The notes under the pieces: generated by a model | The model's database searches: none | Told to the model about the DNA's origin: nothing | The model's input: the letters and a program-made list of their open reading frames with translations, nothing else | Assembly (NCBI GenBank): GCA_010672785.1 | Contig: JAAHFX010000002.1 | Location: forward strand, 530,667 to 594,666 | Direction of reading: 5' to 3' | DNA: 64,000 nt | DNA from: Sphaerospermopsis sp. SIO1G1 | GTDB taxonomy: Bacteria; Cyanobacteriota; Cyanobacteriia; Cyanobacteriales; Nostocaceae | Made by a program: the position numbers and the translations under genes | Part shown: piece by piece, positions 47,338 to 55,797 of the stretch | Layout of the letters: the number at the start of each line of letters is the position of its first letter | How positions within the stretch are numbered: position 1 is the stretch's first letter

Positions 47338-47390
47338 GTTAAGCTATCGGAATTCACAAAAAACGCTGTAATAACTACAAAGATTTTTAT

Positions 47391-47430
47391 TTGTTCCAAA
47401 AATGTTAAATTAATTTTGCTCAGGTACTCA
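47391..47430. repeat. Family G fragment
   Basis: AAATTAATTTTGCTCAGGTACT is the reverse complement of the left end of copy G1; the other half is missing. Confidence 0.55.
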
Positions 47431-47708
47431 TTCTATGCTAAGAAACAAGAAATTTAGTGTGACTGAGTGAGAGGATATTTGAAAAGTTTCTCATGAGGGA
47501 GTAAGAAGTTAGGAGTCAAAAGTAAGAACTACAAAGAGTTCAGAATCATCTCAAATTTGAGAAAGTGAACAGTTTTTGATAGTACTCTTGTTTTCACCTG
47601 GCACGTTTTCCTCTTTTCTCACCCTAAAACTCTTTATGTCTCTTGCTTCTGGTTTACTTCCGCAAGCAGTTACTGAGAACTGAAAGCTAATATTGAGGTA
47701 ATAAAATT

Positions 47709-48221
47709 ATGGCAGCTAAAAAAAATATTCTGAGTCAAATCTTATCTGCTTCACCAAACTTTTTTTCACAACTAGTTTTTGCATTTATATTAATTCTAAT
47801 TGCGAACTTTGTTGGAGCTTCACTGATAGTGAGTCTAGTTATAGGAATTACTGGTGGTATAGGATTAGGTATTTTCACCTCAGCTAACGAAACGAACCCA
47901 CAAATCCCAAACGTAGCATCCAATGATGGGATTGATGCAGCATTAAAATACTGGTTAGTGTTTATGTTTGGGTTTATATTTCTTGGTTATTCTGCACCAA
48001 TAAGTATATTGTTTGGAGGGATGGCTGCTCTTGGTGGAGGTTGGATCATAGCTTGGTGGAGAAGCAAAGAAGAAACGAAAACTCAGATGTCAAATGATCT
48101 TATAGAAGAAGAAGATCCTGAACTAATGAGTCCTAGAACTCCCAGAAGAAAACGCAGATCAACTGCAAATCGTTTCCGTCGTCCTTCCGGAAGTTTCAAT
48201 TTTCGCTTTTGGCAAAAGTAA
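47709..48221 (+). CDS. Membrane protein with basic tail, unknown function
   Basis: This 170-residue protein has four hydrophobic segments grouped as two hairpins: FFSQLVFAFILILIANFVGASLIV with LVIGITGGIGLGIF (about 18-60), and YWLVFMFGFIFLGYSA with ISILFGGMAALGGGWIIAW (about 77-117). A C-terminal cytoplasmic tail (120-170) is acidic at first (DLIEEEDPE), then strongly basic (PRRKRRSTANRFRRPS). I recognise no family. GAGGTAATAAAATT precedes the ATG. It is probably monocistronic, and a family C element follows its stop. Confidence 0.65.
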   Translation: MAAKKNILSQILSASPNFFSQLVFAFILILIANFVGASLIVSLVIGITGGIGLGIFTSANETNPQIPNVASNDGIDAALKYWLVFMFGFIFLGYSAPISILFGGMAALGGGWIIAWWRSKEETKTQMSNDLIEEEDPELMSPRTPRRKRRSTANRFRRPSGSFNFRFWQK

Positions 48222-48235
48222 TCCTGTTAAATTAT

Positions 48236-48465
48236 AGAATGCTGAGAAAGTTATCTGTGGAGACTAGGGAAAAGGGAACAGTCAACAGGGAACAATTTCA
48301 GAGAGTTGGTAAGGAAAGAAGTTTCTCTGCAAGTGCAAGGTTTTCAACCACTGATCCTCAAATATCTTGCACTTTTTTAAATGCAAATTGCCTAAAATCC
48401 TTTACTGGCAATGTTTTCATATTTATATGCCTGACGGCACGCTACGCGGACTGCAAGCCCTAATT
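48236..48465. repeat. Family C element (copy C8)
   Basis: It starts GAATGCTGAGAAAGTTATCTG, continues with GGGAACA heptamers and CTTGCACTTTTTTAAATGC, and ends CACGCTACGCGGACTGCAAG followed by CCCTAATTT. Confidence 0.75.
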
Positions 48466-48491
48466 TCATCAGTACTCTCATTAATTAATAT

Positions 48492-49196
48492 TCATTGATT
48501 ACTAATAACTTCACCTGCTTCAGATTTGACTTCTACTTTCTGTCCAATTTTTGGTTCTAAACCTGCCAGTAACCTTTCAATATTGGTCCGATGACGAATA
48601 ATTACATACAACCCACCAGTAACACTAAATAATATATATACTAAAGGTTGCTTAAATAAAATCATCAGCACAGAAACAGCAATAGCTCCAGAAATTGAAC
48701 TTAAAGAAACAATTTTAGAAACGGCAATAACTATTAAGAATACTCCCAAAGTAGCTAACCCAACCTGCCAATTCATAGCTAATAAAACTCCTAAACTGGT
48801 AGCTACAGACTTCCCTCCAGAGAAACCTAAAAAAATAGATTTACTATGTCCTAAAATAGCAGATGAACCTAGTAAAATGACCAGGTAAGGTTGCCAAATT
48901 TGCACTTCTAAATTATCAGGAATAAAACTATCACCAAGGTATTGGGGAAATAGATTAAATAGAAAGTAGGCCAGATTGATTGCTAAAACTCCTTTTAAAC
49001 AATCAACACATAAAACAAAAGCGCCTGGTCCTTTACCTAAAGTTCTTAAAACATTAGTCGCACCAGTTGAACCCGAACCAACCTCCCTAATATCAATTCC
49101 TTGTAATAACTGACCTGCAATATATCCAGTAGGGAAAGAACCCAAAAGATAACCCAAAACAACTAATACCCCACAAACAGTCAACCAAATAACCAT
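48492..49196 (-). CDS. plsY: Glycerol-3-phosphate acyltransferase PlsY
   Basis: This 234-residue integral membrane enzyme acylates glycerol-3-phosphate from acyl-phosphate, the first step of phospholipid and galactolipid synthesis. The three PlsY motifs are visible: GSFPTGYI, REVGSGSTGATNVLRTLGKG and GHSKSIFLGFSGGKSVATSLG. Five or more hydrophobic segments fit the family. It is the last gene of a minus-strand run MlaE permease - DUF3119 - DUF3086 - plsY, with 88 bases between DUF3086 and plsY. The C-terminal 25 residues are polar and extend past the usual end. Identification is secure. Confidence 0.95.
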   Translation of the reverse strand: MVIWLTVCGVLVVLGYLLGSFPTGYIAGQLLQGIDIREVGSGSTGATNVLRTLGKGPGAFVLCVDCLKGVLAINLAYFLFNLFPQYLGDSFIPDNLEVQIWQPYLVILLGSSAILGHSKSIFLGFSGGKSVATSLGVLLAMNWQVGLATLGVFLIVIAVSKIVSLSSISGAIAVSVLMILFKQPLVYILFSVTGGLYVIIRHRTNIERLLAGLEPKIGQKVEVKSEAGEVISNQ

Positions 49197-49284
49197 AATT
49201 CAAGTAGTTAACATTTCAAAACTAATATGAACCAATAACTGCTAACTGATAACTGCTAACTGATAACTGCTAACTGACAACTGA

Positions 49285-50508
49285 TTAAAAATCATCATCA
49301 AAATCACGATTACGCATCATTTTAGGATCTGGAGCAAAAGCTAACCAGAGAGGAAATTGTAAAAGTCCTAAACTGATTTGTTCTTCAGATTCATCAATAA
49401 TAATCAATGGCATTTGATTAGACCTAACTAATCTTTCAGCTTTTTGGGCTAAAGCAGTAGGTGCTTCAAACAATACCACTCCCCTATCAGGGCCAAAATC
49501 AGGACGGCCAATACCTAAACAATCTTGTAAACCCCGCCGCCATTCACCTAAACGTTCTGGACTATTGGCTAAAATGAGAGTCCTCAGACTTTTACCATAG
49601 AGCTTATACAAGATTGAAATTGCAGAGGAAGCAATCAAAATGTTTTGCAACCTACTACCCATTGTTCGTAAAGCACCCCTACCACCCAAGGTAAAAAACC
49701 AGTTGGATACTTTTTCAGCGTGAATTGGTTCAAAGGTACGCCTCAATTGCCAAGGAGGACCATAATAATCAGGTTGACTGCGATATTGATCAATCAAACG
49801 ACGGATTTGTTTATTGGTGTCTTGAAACTGCTGTGGAGAAAATTGCAGTGTATTAGGTTGTTCTTTTTCAACAGGTTTTGCTTCTCTAACTACTCGTTTT
49901 TCTCTTTCTTTCACTGGGGGAACAAGTTGTAACTGTTCTGCTGCTGAGGCTAAATCCTGTAAACTGCCAGTCAGATAATCTTTAAAACCTTGTACCCGAA
50001 TTGCTAAATCTTGTGATGTCCCGGCAAAAGTAGTCCGCATTTCATTACGAATACGTTCTTGTCGTCTTTCCAGTTGCTCCACAGCGATTTGTAGCGTTTG
50101 TTTTTTTTGCTCCAGTACTTCCAAAGATTCTTCCACCATTTTCGACAGTTTTGTTTGAGTCTGGCTGACTTGTCCCTGAAGAGTTTTATAGGTGGTTTGC
50201 AGTTGACTAATTTCTACTTTTAGTTCTGCTTCTGTTGCTTTTAATTCTTCTATTCTTTGAGCTACTTGTGTGGAGAGTGAATCAAGTTCTAAATCTGAAT
50301 TTGATTGTGCAGTAACTATTATTTCTTGAGTAGCTTCTCCTTGGGTTTCTTCTATAGATGTAGATGACTGCAAATGAACATCATCTGCTAATTTTGAATC
50401 ATCTTCTCTGAATACGTCTGCCTGTGTTTCTTCTGTAGAAATTTCCGCTGGTGTCTCTTCCCACCGTTCATCAGTTTGTTTTGGAGTTGGGGATTCCTCT
50501 GGGTTCAT
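49285..50508 (-). CDS. DUF3086 family coiled-coil protein
   Basis: This protein has about 407 residues (ATG at 50508; TTG at 50514 is a less likely start). An acidic, E/T-rich N-terminus (1-75) leads into a long coiled coil (about 80-190, QRIEELKATEAELKVEISQL and repeats) and then a globular C-terminal domain of DUF3086 type (about 240-400), with PPWQLRRTFEPIHAEKV, SRLQNILIASSAISILYKLYG and GRPDFGPDRGVVLFE. I know the family from cyanobacteria without an assigned function. It lies between DUF3119 and plsY on one strand, a context I recall as conserved, suggesting a role in lipid or envelope work. Confidence 0.8.
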   Translation of the reverse strand: MNPEESPTPKQTDERWEETPAEISTEETQADVFREDDSKLADDVHLQSSTSIEETQGEATQEIIVTAQSNSDLELDSLSTQVAQRIEELKATEAELKVEISQLQTTYKTLQGQVSQTQTKLSKMVEESLEVLEQKKQTLQIAVEQLERRQERIRNEMRTTFAGTSQDLAIRVQGFKDYLTGSLQDLASAAEQLQLVPPVKEREKRVVREAKPVEKEQPNTLQFSPQQFQDTNKQIRRLIDQYRSQPDYYGPPWQLRRTFEPIHAEKVSNWFFTLGGRGALRTMGSRLQNILIASSAISILYKLYGKSLRTLILANSPERLGEWRRGLQDCLGIGRPDFGPDRGVVLFEAPTALAQKAERLVRSNQMPLIIIDESEEQISLGLLQFPLWLAFAPDPKMMRNRDFDDDF

Positions 50509-50566
50509 AAACAATAATTTAATTCTAAAAGTAAATTGACACTATACCGATACAAAGCAGTGAAAA

Positions 50567-50953
50567 CTAAATCCTTGGACAACGCTGTTCTAAACAAGAT
50601 TTTAAAGTTTTGGGGTCAAATAAAATTGGTAAAAAGTGAATACTGTTAACTTCTTTAAAATAAAGCAGAATAGGAACTCTATCCCAAAAAATCCGCCAGT
50701 TTTGCCATTCCTGGTAAGGAAAACGCCGAATTAGTTTTTCTCCCCTGTAAAGATCAAAGTCAGTGGCTGTGAACTGAAAACGTAATGTTACAGCTTGCAA
50801 CATCAAGAATAATCCCAACACTGCAAATATTCCTCCTAACCACGGTTGCACCAATATTAAAGGAATGGCAGTAAGTACAAGTACAACCGGAATATTGTAA
50901 CTAGGTTTGAGTTCTACTGTAGATTGGCTATTAGGTATAAATGAAGTTGTCAT
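50567..50953 (-). CDS. DUF3119 family membrane protein
   Basis: This 128-residue protein has two close hydrophobic segments (about 20-36 and 39-55: IPVVLVLTAIPLILVQ, WLGGIFAVLGLFLML) and a C-terminal soluble part. The latter reads FTATDFDLYRGEKLIRRFPYQEWQNWRIFWDRVPILLYF, a PH-like strand pattern typical of DUF3119. No function is established to my knowledge. It is upstream of DUF3086 (58 bases) and downstream of the MlaE-type permease, from which it is separated by a B and an A repeat element. Confidence 0.8.
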   Translation of the reverse strand: MTTSFIPNSQSTVELKPSYNIPVVLVLTAIPLILVQPWLGGIFAVLGLFLMLQAVTLRFQFTATDFDLYRGEKLIRRFPYQEWQNWRIFWDRVPILLYFKEVNSIHFLPILFDPKTLKSCLEQRCPRI

Positions 50954-50989
50954 GATTCTTTTGATTTTGACCGTTATATTTTGACTGTA

Positions 50990-51064
50990 TCAGGACTTAT
51001 GCAGAAGTGACGGAAGAATGAACCACGAAGGAAGCGAAGAACACGAAGATAAGAGGATTTGAGA
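50990..51064. repeat. Family B element (copy B7, type 2), right end lost
   Basis: TCAGGACTTATGCAGAAGTGACGG followed by GAACCACGAAGG, running to GAGGATTTGAGAGA, where the family A copy begins directly. Confidence 0.7.
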
Positions 51065-51155
51065 GATACAGCAGATTTCGTTGCTATGAAGTACAAATCA
51101 TAATTATAAAACTTTTGTGGGGTGGGCCGGACAGCCCGCCAATAGTGTACCCTCA
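51065..51155. repeat. Family A element (copy A9), right end lost
   Basis: TACAGCAGATTTCG through the 'GGGCCGGACAGCCCGCC' core to AGTGTACC, then truncated three bases before the stop codon of the MlaE permease gene. Confidence 0.75.
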
Positions 51156-51157
51156 AG

Positions 51158-51961
51158 CTATGGAGCCAGTCCTGCACCTGTTCCTTGGAACATTAACCAT
51201 GATAGAAAAAAGTTGCTAATAAAGATAACTAATAGGGCCGTTACAACTGCGGTTGTAGTTGATTGTCCCACACCTTTAGCTCCTCCTGTGGTAGTTAAAC
51301 CCCAGCTACAGCCAATAATGGCTATGAGTACACCAAAGCAACCGGCTTTAATCATTGCCTTAAATATGTCCCATATGTCCAGAAAGTTCCTGGCTGAGTC
51401 TAAGAATACTGTATCCGAAACGTTATAAATGTTTATGGCTATGAGTAATCCCCCAATCATCCCAGTGATTAAGGATAGTAGGGTGAGAATAGGCAACATT
51501 AGTAGACAGGCAATAATTCTGGGAATGACTAAGTAGTCAATAGGATCTGTTTTCAGCATGAACAGAGCATCAATTTGTTCTGTAACTTTCATTGTGCCTA
51601 TTTCGGCTGCAAAAGCTGAACCTACTCTACCAGCCAAAATGACAGCAGTCAGTACAGGTGTGAGTTCTCTAGTGAGGGCTACTGCTAAAACTCCCCCAAC
51701 TAGGTTTCCTGCACCAAAGTTAATAAATTCTCTGGCGACTTGGATGGTAAATACTGCACCGACAAATATAGCTGTTAGTAGGGCGATAAATAGGGAATCT
51801 GGGCCGACAGCAGCTAGTTGTTCTACAGTGTTACGGCGATGAATTTTTCCTTTGAGTAGATGAATTATGACTTGTCCACCTAAAAAAACCGCTGTTATTA
51901 ATCGTTGTATCCATCGCCATAAATCAGTAAATAAACTGGATTTGAAGATAGTCTGACTCAA
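51158..51961 (-). CDS. MlaE/YrbE family lipid transporter permease
   Basis: This 267-residue membrane protein is of the MlaE type. It has an amphipathic N-terminus (TDLWRWIQRLITAVFLGGQVI), then VEQLAAVGPDSLFIALLTAIFVGAVFTIQVAREF, LTRELTPVLTAVILAGRVGSAFAAEIGTMKVTEQIDAL and a late SWGLTTTGGAKGVG, all diagnostic. It works with an MlaF-type ATPase and an MCE substrate-binding protein to move lipids between membranes; in chloroplasts the counterpart is TGD1. Partners are not in the window. The start is TTG at 51961, the only option before the conserved region. Downstream on the same strand come DUF3119, DUF3086 and plsY, a lipid context. Confidence 0.92.
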   Translation of the reverse strand: MSQTIFKSSLFTDLWRWIQRLITAVFLGGQVIIHLLKGKIHRRNTVEQLAAVGPDSLFIALLTAIFVGAVFTIQVAREFINFGAGNLVGGVLAVALTRELTPVLTAVILAGRVGSAFAAEIGTMKVTEQIDALFMLKTDPIDYLVIPRIIACLLMLPILTLLSLITGMIGGLLIAINIYNVSDTVFLDSARNFLDIWDIFKAMIKAGCFGVLIAIIGCSWGLTTTGGAKGVGQSTTTAVVTALLVIFISNFFLSWLMFQGTGAGLAP

Positions 51962-52044
51962 TGTCTTTTAGTTAACTCTATAAATGTTTATAGGATACAG
52001 AATAATTAACATAAGTACCCAATAGAAATCAGTAGTTTCTAATT

Positions 52045-52130
52045 AGGGGATGCTGTCCGCGTAGCGTGCCGTCAGGCATATAAATGTGAAAACATTACAG
52101 GTTAGGTATTTTAGCTATTTTATCTTTCTC
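52045..52130. repeat. Family C left end (copy C9)
   Basis: CTAATTAGGGGATGCTGTCCGCG, then AGCGTGCCGTCAGGCATATAAATG and AAAACATTACAGG: a family C end in reverse orientation to C8. Text from about 52131 is family B-like (AAGACTTACGCAACG). Confidence 0.7.
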
Positions 52131-52681
52131 AAGACTTACGCAACGAAGATTTGTCATTGCGACTGAAACGTCCGTGAAGCGTGGCGTTAGCCATAGTGTA
52201 GGGAAGCAATCCCAGAATTTTTGCGATTACGTCGCTGTCGCTCGTAATGACGCAGTTGCTAACGGATTTGATATAAGAGGAAGGGTGCAGAATGAAAATT
52301 ATTTTCTCCCTGCTCCCCGCTCCCTGCACCCTGCCTAGTTCTTACCTTCCTCACCTGGTAAGGTTTTTAATTCTCCCCTGCTCCCTTCTAACCAAGAACG
52401 TTAACTTACATTAAATTTCCTCTCAGAAAATGAGTGTAATGATAAAGGCCTACTCTTGATGTTCAACTGATTTTGAAAATCTATATATTCTTGATATGGC
52501 AAAGCTTTAGGGGTTTTGCTACTCTGACAACATCTTGTAAATCAGTAGGTTTAATAAACTTTACCTTTTAATGAAAACTTAAGATTTTTGACAAATTGAC
52601 TTTTCTGGGGCGATCGCACGTAATCTAGAAATTGATATAGAGTTTATCTACCATTTTTGGTTTGCTTTAGGAGTATGTCTA
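52131..52681. other. Repeat debris and gap upstream of the 99-residue gene
   Basis: It contains fragments GCGTGGCGTTAGCCATAG, CGTCGCTGTCGCTCGTAATGACG and CTCCCTGCTCCC, then about 250 bases of AT-rich DNA with one HIP1 site near 52610. The frame at 52129-52329 is built of repeats. AGGAG at about 52669 is the binding site for the next gene. Confidence 0.5.
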
Positions 52682-52981
52682 ATGATGAGCATATTTACTA
52701 ATTTTCTTCGATCTTTTCTGCTGACTGCGGTGTTCAGCTTTATTGCTCCCATGTTCTTAGTGGGAGGAGTTCTCATATGTCTGTGTGTGACTGGCTTTAT
52801 TCCTGGATTACAAGGGTTAACCGAAGATATTCCTTCCCAGATTCTCCATTTTCTCGCTACTTTTGGGACTGGTAGTCCTGTTACTGGTTTATTAGTGATT
52901 AGTCTAACTTTTGGTTTTGTGGGTGGTTTGTTTGAGATTTATGCCTACTACCGTTACCAGATTCTGCGTCTTGACTCTTAG
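52682..52981 (+). CDS. Small membrane protein, unknown function
   Basis: This 99-residue protein has two strong membrane segments (about 10-40, FLLTAVFSFIAPMFLVGGVLICLCVTGF, and 65-85, GLLVISLTFGFVGGLFEIY), separated by a short amphipathic loop, with a basic end YYRYQILRLDS. TTTAGGAG eight bases upstream supports ATG at 52682; the next codon is also ATG. I recognise no family name. It stands alone. Confidence 0.68.
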   Translation: MMSIFTNFLRSFLLTAVFSFIAPMFLVGGVLICLCVTGFIPGLQGLTEDIPSQILHFLATFGTGSPVTGLLVISLTFGFVGGLFEIYAYYRYQILRLDS

Positions 52982-53502
52982 TTGTGTCAGTTGAATTTGT
53001 CTAACTTAGATCAGTTTTCGATTTAGTCATCGTAATTGTTCAGCTTGTTAATTAATGTGAATTTTGTAATCTGTTAAAAGCATAGAAGCACATTAGGCTA
53101 CCAAGATTCTACCAATTGGGCAGAGTAGCTAATTTGTTGTTGCTATTTTTGGTCATGCTTTGCTTTAGCTTTAAGTGATAGCAAAAAGTAAATCTAAATA
53201 ATTCAGATGTGTTTTGAGGCCAGGTAGCAGTTAAATCTATTTGGGAATCTTCTTGTATTGGTAGTTCGCTACTAGATGCAGGTTGAAACATATCTTGATC
53301 TGAAACCTACTGAAAATTACACAAATGTTTACTTTCCCTAGTAAAAATATAGCAAATATAACCACTGGTCAAATCTAAAAAAAACATTAAGATTATCCGT
53401 GTGGTCGTAATTGCTGCCTTGTGTTGGTAAAAAGATGTGGAGCAAGTCAGGTAACGACAGGACAACTTATATTAAATTTATGACTAGCTGATTAAATAAC
53501 TC
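52982..53502. other. Gap with one doubtful small frame
   Basis: A 60-codon frame on the minus strand (53109-53291, starting MFQPASSSELPIQEDSQ) has no family likeness and only a weak binding site. The rest is AT-rich, with no repeat or RNA gene seen. The promoter of sppA is presumably here. Confidence 0.35.
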
Positions 53503-54324
53503 ATGATTTGGCCTTTCAGACCCAAGTTTCGGAAACAAATTGCCCGGATTGAAATTAATGGTGCTATTGCTGGTGCTACCCGCAACAGAGTATTAGAAGC
53601 ACTAAAAACTGTAGAAGAAAAAAAATTTCCAGCTTTACTACTACGCATTGACAGTCCGGGTGGTACAGTAGGAGACTCCCAAGAAATCTACAGCGCCTTG
53701 AAGCGACTGGGTAAAAAAACTAAAATTGTTGCTAGTTTTGGCAATATATCAGCTTCTGGCGGTGTTTACATCGGCATGGGGGCAGAACATATTATGGCTA
53801 ACCCAGGCACTATCACGGGCAGTATAGGGGTAATTTTGCGGGGAAATAATGTAGAAGGTTTATTAGAAAAATTAGGTGTTTCCTTCCAAGTGATCAAATC
53901 CGGCCCTTATAAAGATATTTTGGCCTTTGATCGGCAACTGACAGAACCAGAAGAAAACATATTGCAAGAGTTGATAGATGTCAGCTATCAGCAGTTTGTA
54001 CAAACAGTTGCTCAAGCTCGTTCCCTGGAGGTAGAAACTGTCAAAACCTTTGCTGACGGCAGAATTTTTACAGGAGAGCAAGCCTTAAATTTAGGACTTG
54101 TAGATCGCCTGGGAACAGAAGAAGAAGCAAAACGCTGGACTGCTGAATTAGTAGGACTTGATCCAGAGAAAACACCTTGCTATAACCTGGAAGAACGGAA
54201 ACCATTTTTGAGTAAAATTCTCCCAGGTAGCCGTCAGGTCAAATCTGGGATTATTTCTGGAATTGATTGGCTGGAATTTGAAATGTCCACAAGTGGTTTA
54301 CCCTTGTGGTTATATAGACCATAA
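53503..54324 (+). CDS. sppA: Signal peptide peptidase SppA, 36K type
   Basis: This 273-residue serine protease has the Ser-Lys dyad of short SppA enzymes: S85 in GNISASGGVYIGMGA and K137 in VIKSGPYKDILAFDR. The substrate-binding strand LLLRIDSPGGTVGDS and the later DGRIFTGEQALNLGLVDRLG are typical. SppA degrades cleaved signal peptides in membranes. The N-terminus here (MIWPFRPKFRKQIARIEING) has no clear membrane helix, so it may be peripheral. aroH follows after 89 bases on the same strand. Identification is secure. Confidence 0.93.
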   Translation: MIWPFRPKFRKQIARIEINGAIAGATRNRVLEALKTVEEKKFPALLLRIDSPGGTVGDSQEIYSALKRLGKKTKIVASFGNISASGGVYIGMGAEHIMANPGTITGSIGVILRGNNVEGLLEKLGVSFQVIKSGPYKDILAFDRQLTEPEENILQELIDVSYQQFVQTVAQARSLEVETVKTFADGRIFTGEQALNLGLVDRLGTEEEAKRWTAELVGLDPEKTPCYNLEERKPFLSKILPGSRQVKSGIISGIDWLEFEMSTSGLPLWLYRP

Positions 54325-54413
54325 ATTAATAGTCAATAGTCATTAGTTGGCAATATTCATGCTAATGACTAGGGACTAATGACTAATGACTAAGACACAG
54401 GAGGAATTTGGTA

Positions 54414-54827
54414 GTGGAATGGCAAATGCGGGCAATTCGTGGTGCAACAACCGTTGCAGAAAATAGCGTCGAAGCAATTACAGAAGCGGTGGCAGAATTA
54501 ATTGATGAATTAGAGCAGCAGAATAAACTACGGCCAACAGAAATTTTAAGTGTTACTTTTTCTGTCACTCGTGATTTAGATGCCATTTTCCCAGCAGCGA
54601 TCGCCCGTAGTCGTCCTTTGTGGGATAGCGTGGCAATGTTAGATGTTCAACAAATGCACGTTGAGGGTAGTTTGCCACGTTGTATCCGGTTTTTAATTCA
54701 CGCTTACTTACCAACTTCTGGCTCTGTTCAACATATCTATTTACGTCAAGCAGCTAAGTTGCGACCAGATTGGGGTTTACCGCAAAAATTACAAACTTCA
54801 CAACACGCGGTGAAATCGAAAGTCTAA
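54414..54827 (+). CDS. aroH: Chorismate mutase, AroH type
   Basis: This 137-residue protein is counted from GTG at 54414 (reads MEWQMRAIRGATTV). AGGAGG at 54399-54404 lies nine bases upstream of that GTG, but only three bases before the TTG at 54408, so GTG is preferred. The monofunctional AroH fold converts chorismate to prephenate for phenylalanine and tyrosine. Conserved features are RAIRGATTVAENS, FSVTRDLDAIFPAAIARS and MHVEGSLPRCIRFLIH, which hold the active-site arginines and glutamate. It probably shares a transcript with sppA. Identification is secure. Confidence 0.94.
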   Translation: MEWQMRAIRGATTVAENSVEAITEAVAELIDELEQQNKLRPTEILSVTFSVTRDLDAIFPAAIARSRPLWDSVAMLDVQQMHVEGSLPRCIRFLIHAYLPTSGSVQHIYLRQAAKLRPDWGLPQKLQTSQHAVKSKV

Positions 54828-54934
54828 AATTAGTAGTTATGGCACTACACGCTAACAGGCAAGGAAATATCGGCAATAATAGACAATCATGACGTTTTCG
54901 ACATTGCCAAATTCCTCACTAATTCATGTATAGC

Positions 54935-55057
54935 TAAGTACCTAAGCAAAATTAATTGGATATTTTGGGAATAAATAAAAATCCCTGTTCCCTGTTCCCT
55001 GTTCCCTGTTCCCTGTTCCCTCTCATAAATATAAAATTTATTTTGCACGACTACTTA
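54935..55057. repeat. Family G element (copy G2) with CCCTGTT heptamer array
   Basis: TAAGTACCTAAGCAAAATTAATT at the left; the right end reads TTTATTTTGCACGACTACTTA. Five tandem CCCTGTT heptamers (about 54985-55020) lie inside. Closely similar to G1. Confidence 0.8.
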
Positions 55058-55172
55058 TAAATCATAAAATTTTGCCAAACATTCAGGAATCTGGACTTTT
55101 TAAGTCTAGAGTCTTGATTTATCGTAGTTTACTTTCTGCAAAATTGACTCAAGAGATTTGCTTTTGTTTAAT

Positions 55173-55225
55173 ACAGGACTTATGCAGAAGTTACGGAAGA
55201 ATGAACCACGAAGAACGCGAAGGAC
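55173..55225. repeat. Family B left part (copy B8, type 2) running into a gene start
   Basis: ACAGGACTTATGCAGAAGTTACGG followed by GAACCACGAAGAACGCGAAGGAC. The element text stops where the GNAT start codon begins, and GAAGGAC could serve as its ribosome binding site. Confidence 0.65.
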
Positions 55226-55729
55226 ATGATTCAAATTGAAACTTTATCAGATACTAATTTACCAGAATTAAGAAGAATTAGTAGGGAGATTTGGGTGTCT
55301 CATTATCCTCAAATGATTAGTATGGCACAGATAGAATATATGCTCAATCTCATGTATGGTGAAGGAGTAGTAGAAAACGAAATTAACAATTTAGGAATAT
55401 TTTATGATCAAATAATTAAAGATAGTCAAATGGTTGGTTATTTATCCTATGGTCATGAGGTAGATAATAACATTGATTGTTTTAAATTGCATAAATGTTA
55501 TTTGTTGACTTCACTACATGGCTTTGGTTATGGACAAATGATGTTATCTCATGTCTTGGAAAAAGCTAAAAGCATGAACTTTGAAAGCATTATTTTGAAT
55601 GTTAATAAGGGCAACATCAAAGGGATAAAATCTTATACTCGATTTGGATTTAAAATTATTAGAAATGAAGTCAAAAATATTGGAAATGGGTTTGTCATGG
55701 ATGATTACATTATGGGTTATCAAGTCTAG
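55226..55729 (+). CDS. GNAT family N-acetyltransferase
   Basis: This 167-residue protein shows the GNAT order: an N-terminal strand-helix (MIQIETLSDTNLPELRRISREIW), a central strand (GYLSYGHE), the acetyl-CoA loop region CYLLTSLHGFGYGQMMLSHVLEKAKSM (a variant of Q/RxxGxG/A), and the late strand-helix IILNVNKGNIKGIKSYTRFGFKI. It should acetylate a small molecule or protein amine; the substrate is unknown. Its ATG follows directly on a family B element, whose GAAGGAC may act as ribosome binding site. The gene is AT-rich and begins the HIP1-free right part of the window. Confidence 0.85.
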   Translation: MIQIETLSDTNLPELRRISREIWVSHYPQMISMAQIEYMLNLMYGEGVVENEINNLGIFYDQIIKDSQMVGYLSYGHEVDNNIDCFKLHKCYLLTSLHGFGYGQMMLSHVLEKAKSMNFESIILNVNKGNIKGIKSYTRFGFKIIRNEVKNIGNGFVMDDYIMGYQV

Positions 55730-55797
55730 ATTGAAAGATTGAAAAACCCAAATTTATTAAACATCCTCACATCCTAACTTGCCAATCATCTGAATTA

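Noticed and set aside
48209..48463. 84-codon plus-strand frame after the 170-residue membrane protein
   Set aside because: Overlaps that gene's end and lies in family C copy C8.
50974..51177. 67-codon minus-strand frame
   Set aside because: Made of family B and A copies plus the end of the MlaE gene in another frame.
52180..52260. Possible tRNA-like or structured RNA segment
   Set aside because: No cloverleaf or GGTTCGAAT-like T-arm; the sequence matches dispersed repeat pieces seen near 4.7 kb.
52129..52329. 66-codon minus-strand frame
   Set aside because: Composed of repeat fragments (ATGACGCAG, GTGGCGTTAGCC) with no protein likeness.
53109..53291. 60-codon minus-strand frame starting MFQPASSSEL
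   Set aside because: No family likeness, weak binding site, isolated; could be real but unsupported, so described only in the gap entry.
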